DNA of 64,000 nucleotides from an uncultured Cellulomonas sp. (GTDB lineage: Bacteria; Actinomycetota; Actinomycetes; Actinomycetales; Cellulomonadaceae): contig NZ_CANLTL010000002.1 in NCBI RefSeq assembly GCF_947494015.1, forward strand, positions 342,550 to 406,549, written 5' to 3'. Under the pieces are notes generated by a model. It saw nothing but the letters and a program-made list of their open reading frames with translations. It was not told the DNA's origin and made no database searches. Both the position numbers and the translations under genes were made by a program. Shown in pieces: positions 22,050 to 32,700 of the stretch (position 1 is the stretch's first letter; each line of letters opens with the position of its first letter).

Positions 22050-25000
22050 TCAGCGGAAGTCGCCGAAGTCCAGGTCCTCGAGCGGGATCGCCTCGCCCGA
22101 GCCGAGGCCCAGGGCGGGGAAGTCGATCTCGTCGTAGCCGAAGCTCGGGTACAGCTCGGCCTTCGCCGCCTCGGTCGGCTCGACCGCGACGTTCCGGTAC
22201 CGGGCCAGGCCCGTCCCCGCCGGGATCAGCTTTCCGAGGATGACGTTCTCCTTCAGGCCCAGCAGCGGGTCGCTGCGACCGCTCATGGCCGCCTCGGTCA
22301 GCACCCGGGTCGTCTCCTGGAAGGAGGCGGCCGAGAGCCACGAGTCGGTCGCGAGCGAGGCCTTGGTGATGCCCATCAGCTCCGGACGGCCCGACGCCGG
22401 CTGGCCGCCCTCGGCGACCGCCCGACGGTTGGCGTCCTCGAACCGGCCGCGCTCGGCCAGCTCGCCCGGCAGCAGGTCGGTGTCGCCCGAGTCCAGCACG
22501 GTCACGCGCCGCAGCATCTGCCGCACGATGACCTCGATGTGCTTGTCGTGGATGTCCACGCCCTGCGAGCGGTACACCTGGTGCACCTCGTCCACCAGGT
22601 GCTTCTGCGTGGCCCGCGGGCCGAGGATGCGCAGCACCTTCTTGGGGTCGACGGCGCCCTGGACCAGCTGGGTGCCGACCTCGACGTGCTGCCCGTCGGT
22701 GACCAGCAGCCGCGACCGCTTGGTGATCGGGTAGGCGATCTCCTCCGAGCCGTCGTCCGGGGTGAGCACGATGCGGCGGGTCCGCTCGGACTCGTCGATC
22801 GTGACCCGGCCGGTGAACTCGGCGATCGGGCCCTCACCCTTGGGGGTACGCGCCTCGAACAGCTCCTGGATACGGGGCAGACCCTGGGTGATGTCGTCGG
22901 CCGAGGCCACACCACCGGTGTGGAAGGTCCGCATCGTCAGCTGCGTGCCGGGCTCACCGATCGACTGGGCCGCGATGATGCCGACGGCCTCGCCGATGTC
23001 CACGAGCTTGCCGGTCGCCAGCGAGCGGCCGTAGCACTTGGCGCAGGTGCCCACGCGCGACTCGCAGGTCAGGACCGAGCGGATCTTGAGCTCGGTGACC
23101 CCGGCCTCGAGCAGGGCGTCGATGAGCACGTCGCCGACGTCCTCCCCCGACTCCCCGATCGTGCGGCCGTCGACCTCGACGCCGGTCGCCAGCGTGCGCG
23201 AGTAGACGCTCGTCTCGACCTTGTCGTGCCGGCGCAGGGTGCCGTCCGGTCCGGCCACGCCGACCGGCATGACCAGGCCGCGCTCGGTGCCGCAGTCCTC
23301 CTCGCGGATGATGACGTCCTGGGAGACGTCCACCAGCCGGCGGGTGAGGTAGCCCGAGTCGGCGGTCCGCAGCGCGGTGTCCGCCAGACCCTTGCGGGCA
23401 CCGTGCGAGGCGATGAAGTACTCCAGGACCGACAGGCCCTCGCGGTAGTTGGACTTGATCGGGCGCGGGATGATCTCGCCCTTCGGGTTCGCCACGAGGC
23501 CGCGCATGCCGGCGATCTGGCGGACCTGCATCCAGTTACCACGAGCACCCGAGCCGACCATCCGGTACACGGTGTTGCGGGCCGGGAAGTTCTCCCGCAT
23601 CGCCTCGGCGACCTTGTCGGTCGCCTGCGTCCAGATCTCGATGAGCTCCTGGCGGCGCTCGTCGTCGGTGATCAGGCCCTTCTCGTACTGGCCCTGGATC
23701 TTCGCGGCGCGCGCCTCGTGCTCCTCGAGGATCGCGGCCTTGGCGACCGGGGTCGCGACGTCCGAGATGGCGATCGTGACGCCCGAGCGGGTGGCCCAGC
23801 GGAAGCCGGCCTCCTTCAGGGCGTCCAGGCTCGCGGCGACCTCGACCTTCGGGTACCGCTCGGCCAGGTCGTTGACGATGACCGACAGCCGCTTCTTGTC
23901 GACGACGCCGTTCTCGTACGGGTAGTCGACCGGGAGCAGCTCGTTGAACAGCGCCCGACCCAGGGTCGTGGTGAAGACGAGCGGGTCGCCCTCGGTCCAC
24001 CCCTCCGGCGCGTCGAAGCCGGCCGACGGCGCGACGAGGTCCTCCAGCCGGATCCGCACGACCGCGTTGAGGTCCAGGTCACCGGCGTCGAACGCCATGA
24101 TCGCCTCGGCCACCGAGCTGAAGAACCGCCCGGCGCCCTTCGCGTCCTCGTCGGGCCGGTCGGACGTCAGGTGGTACAGCCCGATGATCATGTCCTGCGA
24201 GGGCATGGTCACCGGCCGGCCGTCCGACGGCTTGAGGATGTTGTTGCTCGAGAGCATGAGGATGCGGGCCTCGGCCTGCGCCTCCGCGCTCAGCGGCAGG
24301 TGGACGGCCATCTGGTCGCCGTCGAAGTCCGCGTTGAAGGCGGCGCAGACGAGCGGGTGCAGGTGGATCGCCTTGCCCTCGACCAGCTGCGGCTCGAAGG
24401 CCTGGATGCCCAGGCGGTGCAGCGTGGGGGCACGGTTGAGCAGCACGGGGTGCTCGGTGATGACCTCTTCGAGGACGTCCCAGACCACCGGGCGGGCGCG
24501 CTCGACCATGCGCTTGGCCGACTTGATGTTCTGCGCGTGGTTGAGGTCCACGAGCCGCTTCATGACGAACGGCTTGAAGAGCTCGAGCGCCATCTGCTTG
24601 GGCAGGCCGCACTGGTGCAGCTTGAGCTGCGGCCCGACGACGATGACCGAACGGCCCGAGTAGTCCACGCGCTTGCCGAGGAGGTTCTGGCGGAACCGCC
24701 CCTGCTTGCCCTTGAGCATGTCGGAGATCGACTTCAGCGGCCGGTTGCCCGGGCCGGTCACCGGACGTCCACGGCGGCCGTTGTCGAACAGCGCGTCGAC
24801 GGCCTCCTGGAGCATGCGCTTCTCGTTGTTCACGATGATCTCGGGAGCACCGAGGTCGAGCAGGCGCTTGAGCCGGTTGTTGCGGTTGATCACGCGGCGG
24901 TACAGGTCGTTGAGGTCCGAGGTGGCGAAGCGGCCACCGTCGAGCTGGACCATCGGGCGCAGGTCCGGCGGGATGACCGGGACGGCGTCCAGGACCATGC

Positions 25001-25931
25001 CCTCGGGCGAGTTGCTCGTGGTGAGGAACGCGTTGACGACCTTGAGCCGCTTGAGGGCGCGGGTCTTGCGCTGGCCCTTGCCGTTGCGGATGGTGTCGCG
25101 CAGCGACTCCGACTCGGCGTCCAGGTCGAACGCCTGCAAGCGCTTCTGGATGGCCGAGGCGCCCATCGAGCCCTCGAAGTAGTTGCCGTACCGGTCCGTG
25201 AGCTGGCGGTAGAGCATCTCGTCGCCCTCGAGGTCGGCGACCTTGAGGTTCTTGAAGCGGTCCCAGACGGTCTCCAGGCGCTCGAGCTCGGCGTCCGAGC
25301 GCTTGCGGATCTGCGCCATCTCGCGCTCGGCCGAGTCGCGCACCTTGCGGCGAGCGTCCGAGCGGGCACCCTCGGCCTCGAGCTCGGCCAGGTCGGCCTC
25401 GAGCTTCTGCGCGCGGGCGTTGATCTCGTTGTCGCGGCGGTCCGCGATCTCCTTCTTCTCCAGGTCGATCTCGTTCTGGAGGTTGGGCAGATCCTCGGCA
25501 CGGCCGGCCTCGTCGACCGACGTGATCATGTACGCCGCGAAGTAGATGACCTTCTCGAGGTCCTTCGGCGCGAGGTCCAGCAGGTACCCCAGGCGCGAGG
25601 GTACGCCCTTGAAGAACCAGATGTGGGTGACCGGGGCGGCGAGCTCGATGTGGCCCATCCGCTCACGGCGCACCTTGGAGCGGGTCACCTCGACGCCGCA
25701 GCGCTCGCAGATGATGCCCTTGAAGCGCACGCGCTTGTACTTGCCGCAGTAGCACTCCCAGTCCCGGGTGGGGCCGAAGATCTTCTCGCAGAAGAGCCCG
25801 TCCTTCTCCGGCTTGAGGGTGCGGTAGTTGATGGTCTCGGGCTTCTTGACCTCGCCGTGCGACCAGGCGCGGATGTCCTCAGCCGTGGCGAGTCCGATAC
25901 GCAGCTCATCGAAGACGTTGACGTCGAGCAA
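22050..25931 (-). CDS. rpoC: DNA-directed RNA polymerase subunit beta-prime
   Basis: This is the catalytic beta-prime subunit, 1,293 residues, the length usual for actinobacteria. The N-terminal zinc finger is [20 protein letters not shown] (Cys near residues 60-78). The active-site Mg motif is [14 protein letters not shown] (about residues 535-545). The second zinc site is [13 protein letters not shown] (near residue 890-900), and the trigger loop follows. The start is TTG, since no ATG or GTG precedes the family N-terminus [12 protein letters not shown]; an AGGAC-type ribosome site lies upstream. It lies 123 bases after rpoB. Confidence 0.99.
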   Translation of the reverse strand: MLDVNVFDELRIGLATAEDIRAWSHGEVKKPETINYRTLKPEKDGLFCEKIFGPTRDWECYCGKYKRVRFKGIICERCGVEVTRSKVRRERMGHIELAAPVTHIWFFKGVPSRLGYLLDLAPKDLEKVIYFAAYMITSVDEAGRAEDLPNLQNEIDLEKKEIADRRDNEINARAQKLEADLAELEAEGARSDARRKVRDSAEREMAQIRKRSDAELERLETVWDRFKNLKVADLEGDEMLYRQLTDRYGNYFEGSMGASAIQKRLQAFDLDAESESLRDTIRNGKGQRKTRALKRLKVVNAFLTTSNSPEGMVLDAVPVIPPDLRPMVQLDGGRFATSDLNDLYRRVINRNNRLKRLLDLGAPEIIVNNEKRMLQEAVDALFDNGRRGRPVTGPGNRPLKSISDMLKGKQGRFRQNLLGKRVDYSGRSVIVVGPQLKLHQCGLPKQMALELFKPFVMKRLVDLNHAQNIKSAKRMVERARPVVWDVLEEVITEHPVLLNRAPTLHRLGIQAFEPQLVEGKAIHLHPLVCAAFNADFDGDQMAVHLPLSAEAQAEARILMLSSNNILKPSDGRPVTMPSQDMIIGLYHLTSDRPDEDAKGAGRFFSSVAEAIMAFDAGDLDLNAVVRIRLEDLVAPSAGFDAPEGWTEGDPLVFTTTLGRALFNELLPVDYPYENGVVDKKRLSVIVNDLAERYPKVEVAASLDALKEAGFRWATRSGVTIAISDVATPVAKAAILEEHEARAAKIQGQYEKGLITDDERRQELIEIWTQATDKVAEAMRENFPARNTVYRMVGSGARGNWMQVRQIAGMRGLVANPKGEIIPRPIKSNYREGLSVLEYFIASHGARKGLADTALRTADSGYLTRRLVDVSQDVIIREEDCGTERGLVMPVGVAGPDGTLRRHDKVETSVYSRTLATGVEVDGRTIGESGEDVGDVLIDALLEAGVTELKIRSVLTCESRVGTCAKCYGRSLATGKLVDIGEAVGIIAAQSIGEPGTQLTMRTFHTGGVASADDITQGLPRIQELFEARTPKGEGPIAEFTGRVTIDESERTRRIVLTPDDGSEEIAYPITKRSRLLVTDGQHVEVGTQLVQGAVDPKKVLRILGPRATQKHLVDEVHQVYRSQGVDIHDKHIEVIVRQMLRRVTVLDSGDTDLLPGELAERGRFEDANRRAVAEGGQPASGRPELMGITKASLATDSWLSAASFQETTRVLTEAAMSGRSDPLLGLKENVILGKLIPAGTGLARYRNVAVEPTEAAKAELYPSFGYDEIDFPALGLGSGEAIPLEDLDFGDFR

Positions 25932-26054
25932 GGGGGTCCTACTCTCTTCGCTTGCCGGTCGCAGGGACCGGCCAGGATGGAGGAACTTCTCATTCAGGGG
26001 TGTCGGCCCCCGGGCCGGACCCGCCGCAGCGGCACCGGCCCGGGGGGCGCGACG

Positions 26055-29000
26055 TCAGATCTCTTCGATGCTGCTGGCGTTCGGGCGGCGCGACAGGTCG
26101 ATGCCCAGCTCCTCGGCGGCGCGGTAGACCTCGTCGTCGCTCTCCTTCATGTCGATGGAGACGCCGTCCGAGGAGAGCACCTCGACGTTCAGGCACAGCG
26201 ACTGCATCTCCTTGAGAAGCACCTTGAACGACTCCGGGATTCCCGAGTCGGGGATGTTCTCGCCCTTGACGATCGCCTCGTACACCTTGACGCGGCCGGG
26301 GACGTCGTCGGACTTGATGGTCAGGAGCTCCTGCAGGGTGTAGGCGGCGCCGTACGCCTCCAGGGCCCACACCTCCATCTCGCCGAACCGCTGCCCGCCG
26401 AACTGCGCCTTACCACCCAGCGGCTGCTGCGTGATCATCGAGTACGGGCCGGTCGAGCGGGCGTGGATCTTGTCGTCGACCAGGTGGTGCAGCTTGAGGA
26501 TGTACATGTAGCCGACCGCGACCGGGTCCGGGAACGGCTCCCCCGAGCGACCGTCGAAGAGCCGGGCCTTGCCGCTGCCGTCGACCATGCGGTCCCCGTC
26601 GCGGTTCGGGTGCGTCGCGTCGAGCAGGCCGGTGAGGACCTCCTCGGGGACGCCGTCGAACACCGGGGTGGCGACCGGGTTGCCCGGCTCGCTGCGCTCG
26701 GCGGCGGACGGCACGTCCTTGACCCACGACGCCGAGGCGTCGGCGAGCTCGATGTCCCAGCCCTGCTTGGCGACCCAGCCGAGGTGCGTCTCGAGCACCT
26801 GGCCGACGTTCATGCGACCGGGCACGCCGAGCGGGTTGAGCACGACGTCGACCGCGGTGCCGTCGGGCAGGAAGGGCATGTCCTCGACCGGGAGGATCTT
26901 GGAGATGACGCCCTTGTTGCCGTGGCGGCCGGCGAGCTTGTCGCCGTCGGTAATCTTGCGCCGCTGCGCGATGTACACGCGGACCAGCTCGTTCACGCCG
27001 GCGGGCAGCTCGTCGCCGTCCTCGCGGTTGAACGTGCGGACCTCGATCACCGTGCCGGACTCGCCGTGCGGGACCTTGAGCGAGGTGTCGCGGACCTCGC
27101 GCGCCTTCTCGCCGAAGATCGCGCGCAGCAGCCGCTCCTCCGGGGTCAGCTCGGTCTCGCCCTTGGGCGTGACCTTCCCGACCAGGATGTCGCCGGCTGC
27201 GACCTCGGCACCGATGCGGATGATCCCGCGCTCGTCGAGGTCCGCCAGGACCTCCTCGGAGACGTTCGGGATGTCCCGGGTGATCTCCTCCGGCCCGAGC
27301 TTGGTGTCGCGGGCGTCCACCTCGTGCTCCTCGATGTGGATCGAGGACAGGACGTCGTCCTGCACGAGGCGCTGGGACAGGATGATCGCGTCCTCGTAGT
27401 TGTGGCCCTCCCACGACATGAACGCCACGAGGAGGTTGCGGCCGAGCGCGAGCTCGCCCTCGTCCGTCGCGGGGCCGTCGGCGAGCACCGAGCCGGGCTC
27501 GACCCGGGCGCCCTCGTCGACCAGCACGCGCTGGTTGTAGGACGTGCCCTGGTTGGAGCGGCGGAACTTCGCGACGCGGTACGACGTCGTCGTGGCGTCG
27601 TCGTTGCTGACCGTGATCAGGTCGGCGGAGACCTCGGTGACGACACCGGGCTTGGTGGCCACGATGACGTCGCCGGCGTCGACCGCCGCGCGCCGCTCCA
27701 TGCCGGTCCCGACCAGCGGCGCCTCCGAGCGGACCAGCGGCACCGCCTGGCGCTGCATGTTCGCGCCCATGAGCGCACGGTTGGCGTCGTCGTGCTCGAG
27801 GAACGGGATCAGGGCGGTCGCGACCGACACCATCTGCCGCGGCGAGACGTCCATGTAGTCGACGTCCACGCCGGGGATGAGGTCGACCTCGCCGCCCTTG
27901 GTGCGGACCAGCACGCGGTCCTCGGCGAAGCGGCCGTTCTCGTCGAGCTGCGCGTTCGCCTGCGCGATGACGTAGCGGTCCTCGTCGTCGGCCGTGAGGT
28001 AGTGCACGTCCTCGGTGACCAGGCCGTGCTCGACCTTGCGGTAGGGGGTCTCGACGAAGCCGAACGGGTTGATCCGCCCGTACGTGGCGAGCGAGCCGAT
28101 GAGGCCGATGTTCGGACCCTCGGGGGTCTCGATCGGGCACATGCGGCCGTAGTGCGAGTGGTGGACGTCGCGGACCTCCATGCCGGCGCGGTCACGGGAC
28201 AGACCACCGGGGCCGAGCGCGGACAGGCGACGCTTGTGCGTCAGGCCTGCGAGCGGGTTGTTCTGGTCCATGAACTGCGACAGCTGGGAGGTGCCGAAGA
28301 ACTCCTTGATCGACGCCACCACGGGGCGGATGTTGATCAAGGTCTGCGGCGTGATCGCCTCGACGTCCTGCGTCGTCATGCGCTCGCGCACGACGCGCTC
28401 CATCCGGGACAGGCCGGTGCGGACCTGGTTCTGGATGAGCTCGCCGACCGCACGGATGCGGCGGTTGCCGAAGTGGTCGATGTCGTCGGTCTCGACGCGG
28501 ACCTCGACGCTCTCCCCGCCCCGGTTGCCGGGGATGGTGGCGACGTCGGCGTGCAGCGCGGCCATGTACTTGATCGTCGCGACGATGTCGGAGACGGACA
28601 GCACGCTCTCACCGAGCGGGGCATCGATGCCGAGCTTCTTGTTCACCTTGTAGCGGCCGACCTTGGCGAGGTCGTAGCGCTTGGGGTTGAAGTAGAAGTT
28701 CTCCAGCAGCGCGCGACCGGCCTCGACCGTGGGCGGCTCGCCCGGGCGGATCTTGCGGTACAGGTCGAGCAGGGCCTCGTCCTCAGTGGTGACGTGGTCC
28801 TTCTCGAGGGTGTCGATCACGGCCGGGAAGGCCGCGAACTCCTCGCGGATCTGGGACTCGGTCAGCCCGAGCGCCTTGAGCAGCACGGTGACCGACTGCT
28901 TGCGCTTGCGGTCCACGCGCACGCCGACGGCGTCACGCTTGTCGATCTCGAACTCGAGCCACGCGCCGCGGCTGGGGATGATCTTGGCGGTGAAGATGTC

Positions 29001-29561
29001 CTTGTCGGACGTCTTGTCGGCCACCCGCTCGAAGTACACGCCCGGGGACCGGACCAGCTGGGAGACGACGACGCGCTCGGTGCCGTTGATGATGAACGTG
29101 CCGCGCTCGGTCATCAGGGGGAAGTCCCCCATGAAGACGGTCTGGCTCTTGATCTCGCCGGTCGTGTAGTTGACGAACTCGGCCGTCACGAACAGCGGCG
29201 CGGCGTAGGTGAAGTCCTTCTCCTTGCACTCCTCGGCCGTGTACTTCGGCGGCTCGAAGCGGTGCTCGCGGAAGGACAGCGACATGGTGCCGCCGAAGTC
29301 CTCGATCGGGGAGATCTCCTCGAAGATCTCCTCCAGGCCGGCGGTCTCGGGCACGTCGGTCCGGCCCGCCTCGACGGCAGCGGCCACGCGGGCCTGCCAC
29401 TTCTCGTTGCCGAGCAGCCAGTCGAAGTTCTCGGTCTGCAGGCCGAGGAGGTCGGGGACCTCGAGCGGCTCGTGGATCTTGGCGAAGGAGATACGGCGAG
29501 ACGCGGTGCGATTTGCGATAGCGTCGGCGGACGGAGCAGAAGGGGTGCGCGAGGCAGCCAA
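26055..29561 (-). CDS. rpoB: DNA-directed RNA polymerase subunit beta
   Basis: This is the beta subunit of RNA polymerase, about 1,168 residues from the chosen start. The rifampicin-binding region ([20 protein letters not shown], then [13 protein letters not shown]) is wild type, so no target resistance is predicted. [10 protein letters not shown] and the C-terminal [20 protein letters not shown] blocks are present. TTG at 29559-29561 is preferred as the start because GGAAGGA lies seven bases upstream and AASRTPS matches the actinobacterial N-terminus. The frame stays open ten codons further. Confidence 0.98.
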   Translation of the reverse strand: MAASRTPSAPSADAIANRTASRRISFAKIHEPLEVPDLLGLQTENFDWLLGNEKWQARVAAAVEAGRTDVPETAGLEEIFEEISPIEDFGGTMSLSFREHRFEPPKYTAEECKEKDFTYAAPLFVTAEFVNYTTGEIKSQTVFMGDFPLMTERGTFIINGTERVVVSQLVRSPGVYFERVADKTSDKDIFTAKIIPSRGAWLEFEIDKRDAVGVRVDRKRKQSVTVLLKALGLTESQIREEFAAFPAVIDTLEKDHVTTEDEALLDLYRKIRPGEPPTVEAGRALLENFYFNPKRYDLAKVGRYKVNKKLGIDAPLGESVLSVSDIVATIKYMAALHADVATIPGNRGGESVEVRVETDDIDHFGNRRIRAVGELIQNQVRTGLSRMERVVRERMTTQDVEAITPQTLINIRPVVASIKEFFGTSQLSQFMDQNNPLAGLTHKRRLSALGPGGLSRDRAGMEVRDVHHSHYGRMCPIETPEGPNIGLIGSLATYGRINPFGFVETPYRKVEHGLVTEDVHYLTADDEDRYVIAQANAQLDENGRFAEDRVLVRTKGGEVDLIPGVDVDYMDVSPRQMVSVATALIPFLEHDDANRALMGANMQRQAVPLVRSEAPLVGTGMERRAAVDAGDVIVATKPGVVTEVSADLITVSNDDATTTSYRVAKFRRSNQGTSYNQRVLVDEGARVEPGSVLADGPATDEGELALGRNLLVAFMSWEGHNYEDAIILSQRLVQDDVLSSIHIEEHEVDARDTKLGPEEITRDIPNVSEEVLADLDERGIIRIGAEVAAGDILVGKVTPKGETELTPEERLLRAIFGEKAREVRDTSLKVPHGESGTVIEVRTFNREDGDELPAGVNELVRVYIAQRRKITDGDKLAGRHGNKGVISKILPVEDMPFLPDGTAVDVVLNPLGVPGRMNVGQVLETHLGWVAKQGWDIELADASASWVKDVPSAAERSEPGNPVATPVFDGVPEEVLTGLLDATHPNRDGDRMVDGSGKARLFDGRSGEPFPDPVAVGYMYILKLHHLVDDKIHARSTGPYSMITQQPLGGKAQFGGQRFGEMEVWALEAYGAAYTLQELLTIKSDDVPGRVKVYEAIVKGENIPDSGIPESFKVLLKEMQSLCLNVEVLSSDGVSIDMKESDDEVYRAAEELGIDLSRRPNASSIEEI

Positions 29562-29668
29562 GAGGGGTCCTTCCCTGCGGATCGTGTGCACGCTGCGCCG
29601 CCCGGCGGTTCGCGACCCCCCGGCCGCAGGCCCATCCGCGCCGCACGTGCGGGGCTGATCGGTCCTGG

Positions 29669-29696
29669 GTTATACGGAGTCGCGGGCACAGGCCAA
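29669..29696 (-). promoter_or_regulatory. promoter-like site 1 for rpoBC (proximal)
   Basis: On the minus strand TTGGCC (29691-29696) and TATAAC (29669-29674) are 16 bases apart, about 110 bases before rpoB. The -10 box is a good match and the -35 fair. Confidence 0.6.
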
Positions 29697-29707
29697 CGCA
29701 AAGCGCT

Positions 29708-29736
29708 AGCCTAGCCCACCCCGCGAGCACTGTCCA
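29708..29736 (-). promoter_or_regulatory. promoter-like site 2 for rpoBC (distal)
   Basis: On the minus strand TGGACA (29731-29736) and TAGGCT (29708-29713) are 17 bases apart, 12 bases upstream of site 1. Tandem promoters for rpoBC independent of rplJL would fit the terminator after rplL. Confidence 0.6.
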
Positions 29737-29859
29737 CCATCCAGCCCAGTGCGACTTGGCACGGCGACCCGGTCGGCGTACCCTGCCCCGCCACGTGGCC
29801 CAGGACACACCGGCAGCACCCGACCGGCCGCGCCCGGCGGGGGGCCACCCCGGACGCAG

Positions 29860-29892
29860 CGAGGCCCGCACCGACGAGCGGTGCGGGCCTCG
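29860..29892 (-). terminator. terminator after rplL
   Basis: A perfect 13-base stem (cgaggcccgcacc with ggtgcgggcctcg, seven-base loop) lies about 55 bases after the rplL stop. It separates rplJL from rpoBC. Confidence 0.75.
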
Positions 29893-29946
29893 TGAACCAC
29901 TGCCCCGTGCGGGGCGGTGAGCCGGCGCCCCGTCAGGGGCGCGGGA

Positions 29947-30339
29947 TCACTTGACCGAGACGGTGGCGCCGGCGCCCTCGAGCGCGGCGACGGCCTTGTC
30001 CGCGGCCTCCTTGTTGACGCCCTCCAGGACGGCCTTCGGGGCGCCGTCGACGAGGTCCTTGGCCTCCTTCAGGCCGAGGCTCGTCAGGGCGCGCACCTCC
30101 TTGATGACCTGGATCTTCTTGTCACCGGCGGCCTCGAGGACGACGTCGAACTCCGACTTCTCCTCCTCGGCGGGCGCGTCGGCGGCGCCGCCTCCGGCGG
30201 CCGGGGCAGCCGCGGCCGCGACCGGCGCGGCAGCGGTGACCTCGAAGGTCTCCTCGAAGGCCTTCACGAACTCGGAGAGCTCGATGAGGGTGAGCTCCTT
30301 GAAAGCGCTGATGAGCTCGTCGGTGCTGAGCTTCGCCAT
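29947..30339 (-). CDS. rplL: 50S ribosomal protein L7/L12
   Basis: L12 forms the flexible stalk that recruits translation GTPases. The 130 residues have the N-terminal dimerisation domain ([27 protein letters not shown]), an Ala and Gly-rich hinge (about residues 35-58) and the C-terminal domain with [26 protein letters not shown]. It lies 85 bases after rplJ. Higher expression than the neighbours is known for this family but not shown by the sequence. Confidence 0.98.
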   Translation of the reverse strand: MAKLSTDELISAFKELTLIELSEFVKAFEETFEVTAAAPVAAAAAPAAGGGAADAPAEEEKSEFDVVLEAAGDKKIQVIKEVRALTSLGLKEAKDLVDGAPKAVLEGVNKEAADKAVAALEGAGATVSVK

Positions 30340-30424
30340 GATGGCGTTCCTTCCGTTCTGTCCAGGCACGACCGGTCGGTCACGCCCCGGAGTGGGGTGG
30401 GGGGGTGCTGGGAGCCGGGTCGGC

Positions 30425-30955
30425 TCAGGCAGCGGTCTCGGCAGAGGCCTGCTTCTCGCGCAGCGCCTCGACGGTGCGCACGGCCTGAGCCGCGGGCGCC
30501 GTGAACAGGTACGCCGCCTGGAACAGCGTCGCCTTGAGCATGCCGGCCGTCTTGGCCAGCAGGACCTCACGGGACTCGAGGTCCGCGAGCTTGGTGATGT
30601 CCTCGGCGGTCAGGGCGCGGCCTTCGAGGACGCCCCCCTTGATGACCAGCGCGGGGTTCGCCCTGGCGAAGTCACGCAGACCCTTGGCCGCCTCGACCGG
30701 GTCACCGGTCACGAAGGCGATCGCGGACGGGCCGGCGAGGTGCGCGTCGTCGACGGCGACACCTGCCTCCTTGGCCGCGATGGAGGTCAGCGTGTTCTTC
30801 ACCACGGCGTAGGTTGCGTTGCCGCTGAGCGTGCGCCGCAGCTGCTTGAGCTGGGCGACAGTGAGCCCGCGGTACTCGGTCAGCACGGCCGCGTTGGACT
30901 CGCGGAACTGGTCCGTGAGCGCTGCGACTGCGGCTGCCTTGTCCGGCCTCGCCAT
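30425..30955 (-). CDS. rplJ: 50S ribosomal protein L10
   Basis: L10 anchors the L12 stalk to 23S rRNA. The 176 residues begin [20 protein letters not shown] and contain [39 protein letters not shown] and a C-terminal helix for L12 binding. The open frame continues upstream into the leader but does not match the family. The leader before it looks like an L10-binding autoregulatory RNA. Confidence 0.98.
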   Translation of the reverse strand: MARPDKAAAVAALTDQFRESNAAVLTEYRGLTVAQLKQLRRTLSGNATYAVVKNTLTSIAAKEAGVAVDDAHLAGPSAIAFVTGDPVEAAKGLRDFARANPALVIKGGVLEGRALTAEDITKLADLESREVLLAKTAGMLKATLFQAAYLFTAPAAQAVRTVEALREKQASAETAA

Positions 30956-31159
30956 GGCAATCCTTCCGATGGTGGTGCCACCGCTCGCCACCTCGGCCCC
31001 GGAACGACAAGAGCCCCGCGCAGGCGCGGGGCTCGGATGCTCACCGGACACGGTCCGGCGACGAGACTCTCACCTGCGCTGGCCTCCGCTGCTGCGGGAC
31101 TTCGGTGAGCCGCGCTCCGCAGGAGCGCAGCCGACGACCGGCGGTCTTGGGCGTGGATG
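30956..31159 (-). ncRNA. ribosomal protein L10 leader (probable)
   Basis: The transcript between the rplJ promoter and the rplJ start is about 200 bases and well structured. It contains GCGCAGGTGAGA (minus strand, near 31067-31080), similar to the conserved element of known L10-binding leaders. A perfect ten-base stem with a four-base loop (31011-31034) then lies about 55 bases before the start codon. Known L10 leaders let excess L10-L12 complex repress rplJL. The fold was not computed, so the class is an inference from position and the motif. Confidence 0.6.
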
Positions 31160-31188
31160 ACTGTACGGGACGGTTGGCCGGGCACCAA
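31160..31188 (-). promoter_or_regulatory. promoter of rplJL
   Basis: On the minus strand TTGGTG (31183-31188) and TACAGT (31160-31165) are 17 bases apart, just after the rplA terminator. This gives rplJL its own start and a leader of about 200 bases. Confidence 0.6.
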
Positions 31189-31241
31189 ATCGCCGTCGGG
31201 CACCGAGCCGCGGCGCGCACGGACGACGGCCCCCGGGACGA

Positions 31242-31281
31242 CCGCGGGGCCCGGCGGCCGATCGGCTGCCGGGCCCCGCGG
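31242..31281 (-). terminator. terminator after rplA
   Basis: A 17-base near-perfect GC stem (5' arm 31242-31258, 3' arm 31265-31281, one mismatch) lies about 19 bases after the rplA stop. It ends the secE-nusG-rplK-rplA unit. Confidence 0.78.
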
Positions 31282-31299
31282 GCCTCAGATGACGGGACG

Positions 31300-32022
31300 T
31301 CAGGCGGCGTCCGCGTCCTCCTCGGTGAGGTTGCGGGTCTTGCTCTGGTCGAGCAGGATCCCGGGACCGTTCGTCGTGGTGACGACGGCCTTGGTGATGT
31401 AGCGCCCCTTGGACGCCGACGGCTTCAGACGCAGCACCTCGTCGAGCGCGGCCGCGTAGTTCTCGACGAGCTGGACGTCGTCGAACGAGGCCTTGCCGAT
31501 GATGAAGTGCAGGTTGGAGTGCTTGTCGACGCGGAACTCGATCTTCCCGCCCTTGATGTCGGACACGGCCTTGGCCACGTCCATCGTCACGGTGCCGGTC
31601 TTCGGGTTGGGCATGAGCCCGCGCGGGCCGAGCACCTTGCCCAGGCGACCGACCTTGCCCATGAGGTCCGGCGTCGCGACGGCGGAGTCGAAGTCGGTGT
31701 AGCCGCCCGCGACCTTCTCGATGAGCTCGTCGCCGCCGACCTCGTCGGCGCCGGCCGCCCGCGCCTGCTCGGCACGCTCACCGGTCGCGAAGACCAGCAC
31801 GCGCGCGGTCTTGCCGGTGCCGTGCGGCAGGTTGACGGTGCCGCGGACCATCTGGTCCGCCTTGCGGGGGTCGACCCCGAGCCGGAAGGCGACCTCGACG
31901 GTGGCGTCGAACTTGGCGACCGAGGTCTCCTTCGCCAGCCGGATGGCCTCCAGCGGCGCGTACAGGCGGTCCTTCTCGATCTTCTCGGCGGCGGCCACGT
32001 AGGCCTTGCTGCGCTTGGTCAT
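31300..32022 (-). CDS. rplA: 50S ribosomal protein L1
   Basis: L1 forms the mobile L1 stalk at the E site. The 240 residues include [15 protein letters not shown], the [18 protein letters not shown] block, [15 protein letters not shown] and [22 protein letters not shown], all diagnostic. In E. coli L1 represses rplK-rplA by binding the mRNA; a hairpin sits just upstream here. It is 172 bases after rplK. Confidence 0.98.
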   Translation of the reverse strand: MTKRSKAYVAAAEKIEKDRLYAPLEAIRLAKETSVAKFDATVEVAFRLGVDPRKADQMVRGTVNLPHGTGKTARVLVFATGERAEQARAAGADEVGGDELIEKVAGGYTDFDSAVATPDLMGKVGRLGKVLGPRGLMPNPKTGTVTMDVAKAVSDIKGGKIEFRVDKHSNLHFIIGKASFDDVQLVENYAAALDEVLRLKPSASKGRYITKAVVTTTNGPGILLDQSKTRNLTEEDADAA

Positions 32023-32155
32023 CTGCTCTCACTCCTCGAATCGGCAGTCGTGGTCGTGGGCCAGCGCGTGGCCCTCCCACTGACGTTCTCGGCGCCGGGC
32101 CCGTGCCCGACGCCGTCCTGCGCCGGTCCACGCGGACGCGGGCCGGGTCCCTGCG

Positions 32156-32179
32156 GGGCCGGGCGTCGCCGCCCGGCCC
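32156..32179 (-). other. intercistronic hairpin rplK-rplA
   Basis: A perfect ten-base stem (gggccgggcg with cgcccggccc, loop tcgc) lies 15 bases after the rplK stop. It could be an attenuator, a stability element or an L1 target; the last is speculative because no L1-site consensus was checked. Confidence 0.5.
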
Positions 32180-32194
32180 GTGCGGTCGTGGGGG

Positions 32195-32626
32195 TCAGCC
32201 CTCGACCTTGATGCCCATCGAGCGCGCGGTGCCGGCGATGATCTTCTCGGCGGCCGCAAGGTCGTTGGCGTTGAGGTCCTCGAGCTTCGTGGTGGCGATC
32301 TCGCGGACCTGGTCGGCCGACAGCGTCGCCACCTTGACGGTGTGCGGCGTCGGGGAGCCCTTGGCGACCCCGGCGGCCTTCTTGATCAGCTCGGCGGCCG
32401 GCGGCGTCTTGGTGATGAAGGTGAACGAGCGGTCCTCGTACACCGTGATCTCGACCGGGATGACGTTGCCGCGCTGCGCCTCGGTGGCCGCGTTGTACGC
32501 CTTGCAGAACTCCATGATGTTGACGCCGTGCTGACCCAGCGCCGGACCGATCGGCGGCGCCGGGGTGGCGGCGCCGGCCTTGATCTGGAGCTTGATCAGG
32601 CCGGTGACCTTCTTCTTGGGGGGCAT
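32195..32626 (-). CDS. rplK: 50S ribosomal protein L11
   Basis: L11 forms the GTPase-associated centre with 23S rRNA and is needed for RelA activation and thiostrepton binding. The 143 residues begin [20 protein letters not shown] and contain [22 protein letters not shown] and [18 protein letters not shown]. The C-terminal RNA-binding domain ends [12 protein letters not shown]. The longer open frame upstream is inside nusG and is discarded. Confidence 0.98.
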   Translation of the reverse strand: MPPKKKVTGLIKLQIKAGAATPAPPIGPALGQHGVNIMEFCKAYNAATEAQRGNVIPVEITVYEDRSFTFITKTPPAAELIKKAAGVAKGSPTPHTVKVATLSADQVREIATTKLEDLNANDLAAAEKIIAGTARSMGIKVEG

Positions 32627-32700
32627 GATGCCTTCCGTTCGTGTCGTGGGCCGACGCCGTGGGCGATGACCCGGTTGCAGTGCAGCCGGTCCGGCGCAGG

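Noticed and set aside
28180..28300. Possible rifampicin resistance changes in RpoB
   Set aside because: The residues of the resistance region read as wild type.
21954..29714. Very long open frame on the plus strand opposite rpoB and rpoC
   Set aside because: Its composition is the antisense of highly biased GC-rich codons, and rpoB and rpoC match their families along the whole length of the minus strand.
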